DNA from: Glandiceps talaboti
Lineage: Eukaryota > Hemichordata > Enteropneusta > Spengelidae
Direction: 5' to 3'
Length of the DNA: 64,000 bases
NCBI RefSeq assembly: GCF_964340395.1
Contig: NC_135559.1
Location: 388,501 to 452,500, forward strand
Numbering within the stretch: position 1 is the stretch's first letter; the number at the start of each line of letters is the position of its first letter. A program made the position numbers and the translations under genes. This document shows, one piece after another, positions 22,301-36,700 of this stretch. A model generated the notes under the pieces. It had not been told where the DNA came from. It made no database searches and saw only the letters and a list, made by a program, of their open reading frames with translations.

Positions 22301-24177
22301 GAAGGTGCCATCAATTTGGCAAAGGGAGGGCTAACAATTGGTTATGGTGGCTGATTGTATAGCAATGTACAAAGCTGTAAACAAAATGTGTGTGAAAGAG
22401 CTCCACATGTTCGTAAAACTAAAAGAGCATTATTAGAGTAGTGGTTAGGCAGGTTTTGATTTACTGATAGTCGCTAGTAACACAGTACAGTGAGAACAAC
22501 ATGAAAATAAAAGGTAACTTTATGTTTGCTGCAATACAATATAATTCTGGTCCTCACTTCTGGCACCAAAACAGCTTAGGAACAACATTCTTAGTGGCCA
22601 AACCATGACATTTTTTATTTCTCCAATTATTGCCAAAATATAACGCATTTCATTATAAGCAACACTTGGTTATAGTTTAGTGCCCATCTCGAATTCTGAC
22701 TAAAATTTGCTAATAGCAAAGTATCTAATACAAGATGGTGTACAAATATGTATCTCAAGCAGGATATGCAGAAAAAGTTGAAAACCTAAATTCTGTAACT
22801 TCTGAAAAATAATTGTAAGATTATCTTGAGTTTGAATGCAATATCTATGCAAATTGTTGTTCAGTAAAAATGAAAATATGTTAAGATTATGCAAATTATG
22901 TTATAAATATGCAATATATGAATATTCAAATGGTATGAGTGGAATTGGTAAATATTTGATATACACCTCAGTATCTAATTCAGATGTTGAATGTAGTGTA
23001 TTTACATCATATCAGAGTTTATTACAGAAAAAGTCTCTCAACTGTTCAAGGGTGAATATACTTGATGAATATCTAAAAGGCACTCAAAGTATTCTACTTA
23101 CTAAAGCATAGCTTGACATCAATTGCAATTGACTGAATTCAAACCAGTAATATGGTATAACTGATAAAACAATCAAATGATGTCATTATATATGCATGCT
23201 ACAATGTATCAGAAATCCCTACAATGCAATCAACTGCTCAGAAGATGGATGCAATGTCATAGAAGACATGCACTGTCATTCACAGTATTCTTGATGAGTT
23301 TAATCATAGACCCTACTACATATACGTGTAGGGTCTATGGTTTAATCCAGCTTGAACATTCCAATATTTCAACTAGAGTAAAAGGTTTATGAACTCTACT
23401 TGTGCCATTTTAAATTTCACACTTGAAGAAAATGCTGATTTCATGAAAATATGCCAAATTATATATTTCAGTTGAAACCTAGGTAGCAATATATATCATG
23501 GCTGGAAATTGGTTTGAGATAGCCTGTGTAGGTGACTGACTGAATGGTAGACCTTGCAAGTGTTCTCTCCACACAGTCTACTACGTAGGCTATGTTTGAG
23601 GTAATTGTGCTATCTGTGATTGTACTATGAATATACATATAAAGGGATATGTATCAATGGCAATGTTTTCTAATGGTCAAGTTTGAACTTTTAACACTGG
23701 ATATAGCAATAACAATATACAGTACTGATTTGAATCCAATGCAGAAATCATGTTATCTGGGTATATTAACAATGGGTAATTTACACCATGGTTATTGGGT
23801 ATTTTTGCTAAAATGTTAATATTGCAACTTGATATTGTTTCACTTGACTTCTACCACTGGATATGTGAGATAGTTGGTAAAATGTTTATGAAATTAATAT
23901 GCACAATCATAAAGTTGTACAATTTTAATATTGCATCTTTTAGTTTAGAGGAATTCATCATGACAAGGTAAATAGCATGTTAACTCAAGACTAACTCAAT
24001 ATGTACATGTTTTGTCATTTGCTGTACATAAACTTCATCTCCCTCTTTCTATTCTCCTCATGTAAATATACATACCTTGGAAAGAACTGTTCAGCCTTTA
24101 ACTGCACGCAATAAACATTGTCCTTTTATACTGTAAAATGTTCTATCAAAATTTACAAATCTCTGGTTTCACTCTTA
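19383..24177. other. Gene-free intergenic DNA with minor repeats
   Basis: No supported gene. Holds three roughly 50-bp units with catgtcatgcagaga (20255-20370), a degenerate array of gattctcaaaaactct/ccatggatt motifs (20400-20670), a poly-G run near 20938-20951, a DR1 at 21419-21431, and a short hairpin catagaccctac/gtagggtctatg at about 23305-23341. Confidence 0.6.
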
Positions 24178-24179
24178 TT

Positions 24180-24590
24180 ATCATCTTGTTAACAGTTATA
24201 CATCACAGTATGTTTACTTCTCATTGTTAGGTTCATTTTCATCTTGTTAACAGTTATACATCACAGTATGTTTACTTCTCATTGTTAGGTTCATTTTCAT
24301 CTTGTTAACAGTTATACATCACAGTATGTTTACTTCTCATTCTTAGGTTCATTTTCATCTTGTTAACAGCTATACATCACTATATGTTTAGTTCTCATTC
24401 TTAGGTTCATTTTCATCTTGTTAACAGCTATACATCACTGTATGTTTACTTCTCATTCTTAGGTTCATTTTCATCTTGTTAACAGCTATACATCACTGTA
24501 TGTTTACTTCTCATTCTTAGGTTCATTTTCATCTTGTTAACAGCTTTACATCACGATATGTTTAGTTCTCATTCTTAGGTTCATTTTCAT
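24180..24590 (+). repeat. 58-bp minisatellite, 7 copies, downstream of RUBCN
   Basis: tcatcttgttaacag recurs every 58 bp. On the minus strand this is 3' flank or 3'UTR of RUBCN. Confidence 0.95.
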
Positions 24591-24647
24591 CTTCATCTGA
24601 TTTGGTTCTTTGTAGTTTACTTTGTCTTCTGTAAAAGTCAAATAAAA

Positions 24648-24778
24648 CTGTAGGCGTGAGATCAGATTACTTTGAGCCATCACAAATACTTGTAGGCATG
24701 GGATCGGATTACTTTGAGCCATCACAAATACTTGTAGGCATGGGATCGGATTACTTTGAGCCATCACAAATACTTGCT
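24648..24778 (+). repeat. 43-bp repeat, 3 copies, overlapping the RUBCN stop codon
   Basis: tactttgagccatcacaaat plus acttg recurs at a 43-bp period. The last copy contains the end of the predicted RUBCN coding region, so the terminal codons and stop are duplicated twice in the 3'UTR. Confidence 0.9.
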
Positions 24779-27700
24779 TAGTACAGCTATTTCATTGCCA
24801 TCCCTAAAATAACAGAATAATTCCATCAAAACTTCCTCTCAAAACTTTAAAGTTGCCTCTTTAGGCCACTCTAAAAAATAAAGGTATTTTCATATTGAAA
24901 TTTTGAGTTCTGGCGAGTCTTTTCATGATTTCACATCACAAAAATTTCACTCAATTGCCAAGAAACACCATATTGAAACTTGTTTTCACTGCTATTGTTC
25001 TTTTAGTAGGACACCATTGCATTATGGGTCTAGAAACAATTGCTTCAACATTATTAGGGCAAAGGTAGAGATAACTTTGTGTTTCCTAGGTATAAGAAAT
25101 GTAGCCAAAGTAAAATCACTCTCAACTGTGTTCCAATTTAATATGCTTTAATAAAGTCTCAACTTACCTCACTCTAATTCTTTCACATTTAGGACATTTG
25201 TCTGGTACAAAACAGTTTCTATGGTAACATGCCCAGCAAACTGAAAACAAGACCATGGATTATTAGACCATCAACTCAAACTGTTAAATGATGGTTTACA
25301 CTTTAAAACAGACAAATTTGTAAATAAACTTATATACCTTGCTGTTAGCAAATTAATCCAACTTTGACATAGACAGTAATAAGGTATATATATTAGCATG
25401 AAATAAACACAATAGTAACATGCTCAGAGTCAGATGTCACTCTAACATCTACAGAAATAAACACACGAGTAACATGCTCAGAGTCAGATGTCACACTAAC
25501 ATCTACAGAAATAAACACATTGAAAAACTAAAGAGTGATTGTACAGACAGAATATATTGGTAATGATTCCTACCTTGACACTGTACACATTTACTGAGTT
25601 CAAATGGAAAGATTATATCACTATTATTGCACAATTCACAGATAAATCCCTTGGCTTGACACAGCTGAGAGAAAACAAAAAACAAAAATCATTATTTTCA
25701 GGGTTTTTTTTTCATTCAATGGCTTGTGTATGAGTTGCAGAGCAAGTTTTTTCATGTTTGTATACCAAGAATCCAATAAATTGGGTATAAATAGGAACAG
25801 AAGACAGCTTTAGTAAAATGTGGCTGCAGAGAGATTGTATGCTCCCCAGACAGTTAAGAAGAGCGGTTGTATTACTATATCTCTGTATCAGGGGTAATAA
25901 TAACAGTACAACTGTGAATACAGCTGTGCTTTTCTGATAATTGACATACTGTAAATGATTATTACCAGAATAATTACTATCAGTAATATTTCACTGTCGA
26001 GAACACAGTTTTACATTTCAAGCTAAAATGGGTCACTGAAAACTACTAGTATCACAGAAGTTCAAGTTCAAACAGTTCCTGGTTGATTTATGTAGACATA
26101 ATTTCTCTTTGTCTCTTACCTGACACTGTTGGACATGTGTTATTGCATCTTCTACCAATTCTTTGAGTTCACCAGTCATGTCACCCCGTTTCACTTTGAG
26201 TAAGTCATTTAATGAGTAAATATTGATATCATGAATGAGGTGATGTGGTCGTTTATCAAATTCATTCCACATACTGTAAGGCAATGCAAAAATACAAGTT
26301 TGAATAATTGAGTAAAAAACAAACTTTAATGGTTTGAAAGTAAAGTAAGACATTGTTTTCTGAGAGAAAAAATGATTCTATCTCGAAAAGTTTGCTGACA
26401 TTTTGTTTTTCTCACTGGAGACATTCTTCAGAGATTGGCTACGTAACCAGATCACTGGCAAAAGCAAAGGGTATGTACAGACTGGAATGTGTACTTGTAC
26501 GGTCAAATATCTACACCGTTACACTGCATATGATACAACATATACATGTAATGCAGAAAGGAACATAGATTTAGTTACACAACATTTAAATATGAGTGCA
26601 GTCCTTGAAATTTTAACCTTTAAATCTCATCCCAATATTGGTGATAGCTTAAATTCATCTTTCTCCCATGGGGTATTTATTTGTACACAAAAAAAACCCT
26701 AAAAGTTAAGAAAAACACGACTAAGTATAAGTGATTAAAACTAAACCTTATTACCAAATTTTGTTATATTGGTAAATTTTCAACCCTTGACTCACCTTTG
26801 ACCCTGCCTGCAGGTTCGAAGAAAATCTTTTAAATAATATAACTGAGTTCTGAGTTCCTGTAGGAAGGAAATAATAACCATATCACTTATTTCTTAACAA
26901 AATAATATATCGTTGTGTCAGTGCAGTAAGGTCGTATCTGCTATGTTATTGTATAGGCAGATACGACCTTACTGCATTGACACGATGATATACAGACCAA
27001 CGTACTCTGCCACATGCAATAACACAGTTTGAGCAGGTGTATAATCCTATACCTATGATTACATTCTCTGTATTACGTCACCTCATGTCAAACACTGTCA
27101 CCAAAATGTGCAAAGTATTCATTTATTCCAAATGCATTTTAGCATTTTTGTGTAATACTTACTCTGACCAAATCTAGTCCTTTCACTTTCCTATACAATG
27201 ATGGGTTTATATCCGTCACATTATAGAAGGGGTCATTCTGCATTTTAAACAACAACTCCCTGGAAAAGTTGGACACAGCATACTTCCGGAAATCCCACTT
27301 TCGTAAAATTCTTCCCGGAATTACAGATAATTCATTAGCATGGCAACAGTGACAGAAATATTTTCCAAGGTATTCACAGTATCTCAGCCTCTTGACATAA
27401 CCTGCAGTGTTCAAAGTTGGAAAATAATTTGTTTCTTTGAAGTCAGTCCATTCCATTGCTAGATAGGGGATGGAGGGTGTGGTGGATGTCAGAAGGGGTT
27501 ATTCCAATTGAAGTGTAGTACGGTGGTTTGTATTGTGTAAGTATTTATACTGGTGTTCGATCTGAGCCTAAATTTGTACAATTTGCTGTGTTTTACACAT
27601 TCAAATACCAAAGTGACTGTGATTTTACTTTACTATGTCATGTTTGAAGATGCATGTCTAAGAATGTAAGAAAGGTCAGAGGTCAAAGTGGAAAGTTCAC

Positions 27701-30700
27701 TGACCTGGCTCTATCTTCATTCCACAGCCAGCACATCTATAATTCTGCTTGGCAACAATCACTTTGATTCTACAAGGAAAAAAAGAAAGTTCTACATTTA
27801 TGACTTGAAATACAGGTTTCAACATTAGCCTGGGAACAACCTCACAATCTGAACATATATGCAGAACACATGACATTGAAGAGAGACATATAATGAACAT
27901 CTTGGAATTGACTTGAGGAATATCCACTATTCTTACCTTGGTGCTGGATGTATGTTAGAGATTATCAGTGGTCTAGGGGGTGCCCACTCTATCTTGTCTA
28001 TTCATACACTGTACAGTATTCTTACTTTGGTGCTGGATGGATGTTAAAGATTATCTGTGGTCTAAGGGGTGCCCACTCTATCTTGTCTATTCAGACACTG
28101 TACAGTATTCTTACCTTGGTGCTGGATGGACGTTAAAGATTATCTGTGGTCTAGGGGGTGCCCACTCTAGATTGCCTCTTACTCTGATCTGTTGAAGGCA
28201 ATACAAGACAAATATCACTAGATATTATTTAAATTCATAATTCATATCTTAGAACAAGATATATTCAATCCAACTTATACAGTGGTATAATGTGCTGTGA
28301 TAAACATTTATTCAGTCTTCTGTCGTCAGTTATTTCACAAGATGATTTAGAGACTGGTAACACCGTCTGTAATTGCCGAGAAGAGCACATGGCATGGCTG
28401 ATAGATGCTTTGATACTAGACTTACATGTATATTATCTCAGCTAACATTGTTGAACAAAGAGTTACTAACAACTCAAAGTGCTTTGACAATTGTAAAACT
28501 GCTCAATATAAAGAGTCATTCTTTGTAAAAACACTAGTAGACTGGAACCATCTGGACAATAGTACTGTGTGCGCTAAATCTTGTGATGCATTTAAAATGG
28601 CAGTCACTTTCAAAAACCATTCTGACTAATACTCCCCCCCCCCCCCCCCCCCCCTGTGTGTTATTCCTTACCCAGGACCTACACTGTAACTATACAGACA
28701 GAGATCAATGTCAATGTGTTGCAATAGTAGTAGTTTTAGTTTATGTCCATATCAGTTTGTTATCTTTCCAATAACTTATCTGTCACAGTAACTGTTGTAA
28801 ATTTGAGAAATGAAATAATCAATGTGTACTAGGCATGGATTCCAGGATAGTTATTTGGTTAAAAAAACACCAAAATTATCAATTTTAGATTGACAGTAAG
28901 AACTTTTAAGCTTACATTTTTGTTTGGAAGCACTAGGTCTGCATTCTCACCATCATCTGGTGATATAGGGAAAGACTTTGGTAGAGGTAACAACTGGAAA
29001 AACCAAAACAAATGCATTTAAATGTGTGTAAGAGAAAGTAGTAATGCTATGAATATGTATTACATCATGTTACTTCAGGAATAGCTTGTCCAGAAATAAG
29101 AGAATCAAAGACAGACAAACAAACAGACAGACAGACAGACTAGCCATACTCTAAACTTCACAAAGAGCCCAATGGGATCAGTCATATTATAATATACATA
29201 TTTTTGAATAGGTCTTGCTCACATTCAAGCAGAGATTGACAGATCAATGACTGTTTATAAAACTAATTCTGACAGCCGTTTTTGATAGACCCTCATAAGT
29301 TAATCAAACACACACTACCTATAGTAAAAAAGACAAGTGAACGATACTTTCCAAACTATTCCTGTTCTGATGACCTCTCTAGATATAACCCACTATATAG
29401 AGGCTGGTAAGTGTCAATAACATGTAATTTGACTTACTGCTTGTGGTACATCTTGTTCAGAAACAAGCCAATCTAAGTCTGATGCTGCTGGTAACTGTTT
29501 GGCAGAAAATTTCTTTAATAAACAAATTGCTACGGCATCAGCTGAACTGTTAGTACTCTCAGTCAAAGTAGAATCACTTTGAGTATGTCGGTGGATATCA
29601 GCATCTGAAATATGTACAAGTTTAATTTATACCAGTAATTATTTGAACTACTTGAAAGTGAAAAGCGTAATTGTTAATCTTTGTGTTTTGAGTAGATAGT
29701 GATGTTAATGGTAAGGGAGAATACATCTGATATGATCTCATTGTAGTATATACAGGTATGGGAATGACATTTACAACTTTTCACGTGTTTTAATATCGTC
29801 TGCAGGAATCTGTAAGCTACTTCCACGTCAGTAGCTGTGCTTTAGCACCTTGATTGTGATTACTGTCAATCCATGACAACCAAGTGAATGTACAAATAAA
29901 TGTTTGATTTGATTTGATTTGATTAGAAGGATCTTGCATTATAAAGGTCACGCAGGATGACAACTACACGGCAGATATTTGAAAAAGAAGAATAAAAAAT
30001 GGGGTAATCTATTATCTATACATTTTCAAATACACAACTGTGCCAGTAAAGCTCAGCAAGAGCACAGAAATAAACTTCACATCTATTGGTGGTAGTATTA
30101 TGAAAGGTGATCCTATCATTTTGCATATTTTACACTGAATTAACTATATTGTCATCCACACATCAACATCAATACACATGTTTGCATAGCTCTGCTGTTG
30201 ACAAAACAGACAGATTTGAGTTGTATGTACAAACCTTACATGCAGGGCTAGTAATACACAAGTGTGTTGTCTCTACATTGTATACTATGGCTATACTGAT
30301 GCCAATTACAACTCAATAGTCTCTAGATTGTATACTATAGCTATACTGATGCAAATTCCCAACTGAATATTACATACCAGAATAGAGGGCTAGTAATACA
30401 CAAGTGTGTTGTCTCTACATTGTATACTATAGCTATACTGATGCCGATTCCCAATTGAATAGTACATACCAGAATAGAGAGAAGCTAATGAAGCTGTCAG
30501 TCCATGACCACAAAGTTCTGTCAAATTACTACTGTTCACTTGATCTGTCAGTTCCAATTCATCTATCTGATCACTGCTACCTGAGTCTAGAGGAGTAGAA
30601 GTAGGTATATACATGTAGTTATATGTACAACAGTATATAGTTACATATAGATCACTGCTATCTGAGTCTAGGGGAGTAGAAGTAGGTATATACATGTAGT

Positions 30701-33700
30701 TATATGTACAACAGTATATAGTTACATTATATAGATCACTGCTATCTAAGTCTAGGGGAGTAGAAGTAGGTATATACATGTAGTTATATGTACAACAGTA
30801 TATAGTTACATATAGATCACTGCTATCTGAGTCTAGGGGAGTAGAAGTAGGTATATACATGTAGTTATATGTACAACAGTATATAGTTACATATAGATCA
30901 CTGCTATCTGAGTCTAGGGGAGTAGAAGTAGGTATATGCATGTAGTTATATGTACAACAGTATATAGTTACATATAGATCACTGCTATCTGAGTCTAGGG
31001 GAGTAGAAGTAGGTATATGCATGTAGTTATATGTACAACAGTATATAGTTACATATAGATCACTGCTATCTGAGTCAAGGGGAATTGAAGTAGATATATA
31101 TGCATGCAGTTATATGTACAACAGTACATTTGTATATAGGTATTTGTATAATGCAATATTCAAAATTAACTACAAGTTTAAATATGATGTACCGATATTC
31201 ATGACTATATGTTGTAATTTTTCAATTTTACATTTTACACATGAAGAACAGTAACTGTGATACATGAAACAGAGAGCATAGACAAGTTTACAACACACAG
31301 CTTTAAGTTTAAATTAGTCTCTCAATCTTAGCTTTAAATGATGTATTCATGAATAGACAAATTCTAAGATCTAATCCACAGATGTCTTTACAACTTCACA
31401 GAGAACATTTGTAAGTTTTAATCTTAAACTATAGACAGATGAAGCACACCAACCTGAGTGTTCTGACACTGAGTCCAGTGGTGAGCTGGATGGTGAGGCA
31501 CTGGATGTAGTGGTGGTTGTGGTAGCTGAAAACAGATAGAATTATAACCCACACTTATATGTGTTACCCATACAATTTATATCAATATATTTATGGAATT
31601 ACCATGACAACTATGTAAATAAATGAAATGCATTAAATATTTATAATTATTATGATAAAATTATGTCATTATTTATATTATGTAATCACCAGCTTACATG
31701 TGTGTGCGTCAACTTTCTCGGATGCAGAGCAAAATAACACAGAACCAATTTTTATCTTTGTGAGGCCTGTGATTTTTTCTTGTCATAATGACATTACATT
31801 CTTTGTACTTACTATCAGCCTTTCCATTACCAAATGCAGACATAAACGCTTTCTCATTTCTTCTTTCTCGTCTTCTGATTCTTATTCTCTGTTTAAGTTC
31901 CTGTATCTCTTCATCTGATGCATCGGATTCATTGTCTGATTTCAATGACTGGTCACACTTTATTTGTTCAATGGCAGCAATGATTGCCTCAGATATACTA
32001 AAGTGTGCATTCTCCTGTAAACATAGATATAAGCATAGTTACTATGGGGCAAATGTAAAAAGTTGTAGCATGGAGTTTTTTGTCTTTTTTCTGTGTTCTT
32101 TGCTCAGCAGTTTTGAAGGATGTTAAATTGTTTGCTTTATGTCTCATAGTGTAAGGGATCAAACACATTGGTATAATGTTGTACACAAAGTCCAATGTTT
32201 GACATCCATGGTCTTCTATGGCCATATCAGAAACAAAATAGCAATATCACCACAAGATTTACTCAGCAAAATAAATTTCAATATGTTGTTCCACAATTCT
32301 CTAATTCTATAATTAGATTATATGTATATTTTAATTTAAAAAAAAACAAGCAGACTTACCCGATCCAGGTCAGGCCAGGTTTGAAAATCCTGGGATGATA
32401 GAAAACTCATCAATGACTGACCCTCTTCAGGTTTTGGAAACATGCAATCTGATGGTGAGGATACACCTAGCAACACAAAACATAACATCATCATAATTTC
32501 AAAAGTAAGTGGAATTAAACTCAGAATGGACAGTTAACCCCAGAAATGTCAGCTTTTTATCAACTTATGTGAACTGAGGACATTTAACTTATTAAGTTTT
32601 TATTACATTATTACAAGCTGACAAATGAAAAGCTACTCAACACTATTATTCATGTCTGAACTAAAGTCATAATTTCTAATTGGTTTATTTCCTATCTGTG
32701 TAAACGGGAACTTTCATTTCAAACGCTATATGAACTAATCTTAAACGAACGAACAGAATGAAAACACTAACCTTCATCAACAAAACTTGGTGATCTCTCC
32801 ATCTTAGTTGGTAACGAAGACGATAAGTTAGCCCCATCTACTTCTGTAGTGCTAGCACCTGATTCATCAAGACTTTCCTTAAAATGTACAGGTGTGTTTT
32901 GGAACAAACCAACATCAGACTTTGATCTTGAGTGCTGATTTAATGGTCTTTTTATATTTGTAGGTTTACTCACAGACTTCTGTTCACTTTTCTCTTTGTG
33001 GTGCTCTATTTCTTCATCTGAGCTGTCATTACCAAATAATAGTTTATCATTTCCAATAGTTTTACTTCTGTCTTTTGATTCGTTGCGGTTTGGAAATTCA
33101 ACACTTTCATCTTCATCTTCTTCCACGAGATTCTTCAAATCACTTTCACTCATACTACTAGCTTTCTTCTTTCCTATTTTACGATTCTCTGATTTATTAC
33201 GTCCATTTTCTAAAACATCAGTTGACATTTTCCCAAAGTCTTTAGCACCGGTAAACTTACTGTAACTTCCACTTTTTCTGCTACCAACTCCACTGTTTAA
33301 ACTCTCACTACTTCTCCGTAAGTCTTCAGCATAGCTTTTAAGACTACTTGCATAGTTAGAATCAAGGTAAAATTCAGTGTTCAACAATGGGTCATTTGCA
33401 ACTCTCGTGACACTATTTTCCTCAGTGTTTTCATGATTCACTGTAGTCCTATAATCTGTCCCTTCTAAGACAGACAATAAAATATTTTTGGCAGAGTTTC
33501 TTCTTTCAAGTCTTTCAATGGGACTACTTGGTAAATTACTTGCAGTGGCATGGCCATCTGATGTTGTTAGAATACTCTCTGTCTTTGGTGAGGTGAAAGG
33601 TGGTGGTTGTAAGACAACTGGTGTAGAGTCTCTTCTGTTTGCTATATTCACACTATGATATCCTGATGGTTGGTTTATTGGTAATGATGCACTACGAGTG

Positions 33701-36700
33701 TGTGACATTTTCCTTGTTTTCAACTGCAATGAAAAGTCAAATAAGGCTTTTTTAACAATGAACTAAATCATTGGTGAGGTTTTGTTGGGCCTGGGCGACT
33801 CAAACCTAACTAAAACAGTCATTTGAATAGTCAAATGAAAGAGGTTGTCAACCCTTACTATTATCCTCAGTAAAAATGTCATTTGTAATACAAATTGCAA
33901 ATGAATGTCAAATACCCAACTTTCATTGTAAATGTCAAAGGTTAACAATCTCAATTTTGGCAGGTGTCAAAGGTCAAGTACCCAACATTCAGTGCTATGT
34001 CACATGTCTTTCAGTCTAAGTGTCAAAGGTCAACTAACTCACTTTCAATTTGCAAATTTTATTTTTATTTGATTATGCAAATCATCAACTGACTCATTCT
34101 ATGTCCCTCATTGTCATCAGACTACTTTAGCAAAGTGGACTAAGTGACTCAATATGCTGTTATGTGAACTTCTTGAAAACATGCATATCCTGTGAAATAC
34201 TAAATATGGAATATCTTTCAACACTATTGCTGACATATATTTGCATCAAAATAAAATTTCAATGAAATATTTTTTGTCATACAAACACAGTAACAATATA
34301 TGTACCTTCCTACAGTTAGGATACCGGCCAGCCAACCAGCCAAACTATCAAATTATAAACTTCTAAACTCCAGAACACTGTTCTGTTCAGCAATGCTGAA
34401 TGGTTTAATAATAAACCACACCATATAGATTAAACAAACGTGTCTTCAGTTTCACTTTGAAACAATACAGACTAAAGGTCTAACTGGTGCTAAATGGAAG
34501 TATGTTCCAAAGGTCAAGGCAAATAAACAGCCAATACATGAATCATTTGTTAACACACATTAAATACAAAATCTTGCATGAATTATTTTTACTTTTCAAC
34601 AATGTCTTAGGTTTGTGGGAGTTTACAAATACATATATTGTGTAAATGACAGACATAGAAAGTATTTTGATTAGCTTGACAGACAACATACTATATTACC
34701 CAAAGTCTTTACCAACATGATCCCATTGGACATTAATACATCTAATACATGTGTCATGTCACTTTGATTATAAACTGTGTTAGATTTGGAATAATTGGAA
34801 TACCTACCAGTTTAGGGTCAATACTTGCAAGTAATGCTGGGTTGTTTTCTTCCACTGCTGTCAGACATAAATGTACGGCTTTATAGTGGGGTTGACTACA
34901 AAGAAATGCATTCTCTGAAATAAAATGGGTGACGCACATTAACAACAGATAGCTATTGTCTGATTTACTAAAATATAGAAATACATTCTCTGAAATATAC
35001 ATGAACATTTTATAGCCAAGAAGTGTGGCTGTAATCAGAAACACATTCTTAGAAATTAACAAAAACAATATAAATGGTATTTCTGGTATTTTACAATTGT
35101 AAACTTACCATGATAACACTGATGTAAATGATCTTGATTTTCTACAAGTATCTTGAGTTGTGAAGCCAGGTTATGGTCCTGTAGACTCTGTCTGACCCAT
35201 GCCTTGCCTCGATCCATGCCATCGTCAGCTGAATGTTTTCCTGCTTGTTCTATAAGTGGTGCTGATATAGGGTGTAACCATCGTAAACCTTTGATAAATG
35301 TCCAGTATTCACTTCCCATGGTGTAAAATACCTGATGAAAACCCCCAGAAACAACTCATGTCAGAGGTCAAAGCCATGCATTTTCTTTGTTTCACATAGA
35401 AAGTATTATTGTTTATTTGTCTTTAATGACAACTACATAATTTAATGAAAAACAGAATACAGTATAACAGTGGTTGTAAAATGTTGTATAAACTTATAAA
35501 CTTATCAAGCAATATCAAGTGTCCATAGTTTCACATAGTAATGACTATGGAAAGAATTTATCAGTGAAAACAGGGTTAATGGAAAGCATTTCTTTGCAAA
35601 TCGCAACTCATCAACAATTGCCCATATATGTATACAGTCTATCAAAATCCAGTGGACCACTTATAGCTGCCTTTGTATTACTATCCTAACATTTCCACTA
35701 TATCAAAAATATATCTTGAGTGCCCAAGATCGACACCCAAATTTTTCATACATTGAACAGTCTGAGTTCAGAATTATTGTTGTTTACCAGCACATTAAAT
35801 TCCTACATTGGACTAAATAACATCTGAGTTCAGTTATTGTTGTTTACCTGTTGTTGTTTGACTCCATGTTTGAGTATACTCTCCACATCATTACATAATC
35901 TAGATAAGCCACCATAGGTGGACCATACATTAGTACTGTTAGATGCTAATAAACCTTCAACTGTTGATTTTAATGCTAATAATAGATGTTGATGCTCAAG
36001 CCTGTAAAATATACCAAAAAACAAAAAAAACATCTGTTGAATATATGTAATATTACACCAAGTTTGAATATATGTATTGTAATATTATACCAAGTTTGAT
36101 GGCCATTTTGACCTCATTTGTCACAGGGCAGGAAGTAGGTACACAATATGTAAAAATCTGTCAAAACCTCCCACAGTATTTTATCAGCATTTGTTTATGA
36201 GATTACAGTATTCAGTTCAGGAAAATGTATATTGTATCAAGTTTTTCTTGCTCTGGATTCCTGAAAGCTCTCATTCACAGTATAAATAACTAAAGCTGTG
36301 TTGACAATGATGTCAGATATGTGAAACTTCTGTCTTCTAGTCATACAAAACTAAAAGAGTAACCTTTGACCTTTTGAAAGTGAGACAGTAGTTAACTACC
36401 TTTCAGTATTCATAACTCAGTATACTTTGATTTTTTACATTTCATATAAATTATAATTGTGGTTTCCATTACAACATGATAGATTGATACCCGGCACATT
36501 GTATATTGCATATTCCTTATTTCATCATTTTTCATCAAATGCCTCCTTCTATCTTCCAGTCATAGAAAACTCAAATTGTAATTTTTGACCTTTTGAATGT
36601 TCAGTAGTTCACTACATTTCAATATTGACACCTATAATACGTATTTCACATTAATTTTGGTTTCTGTTGTGATCTAATATAATAAATTAATTTATGTGTC

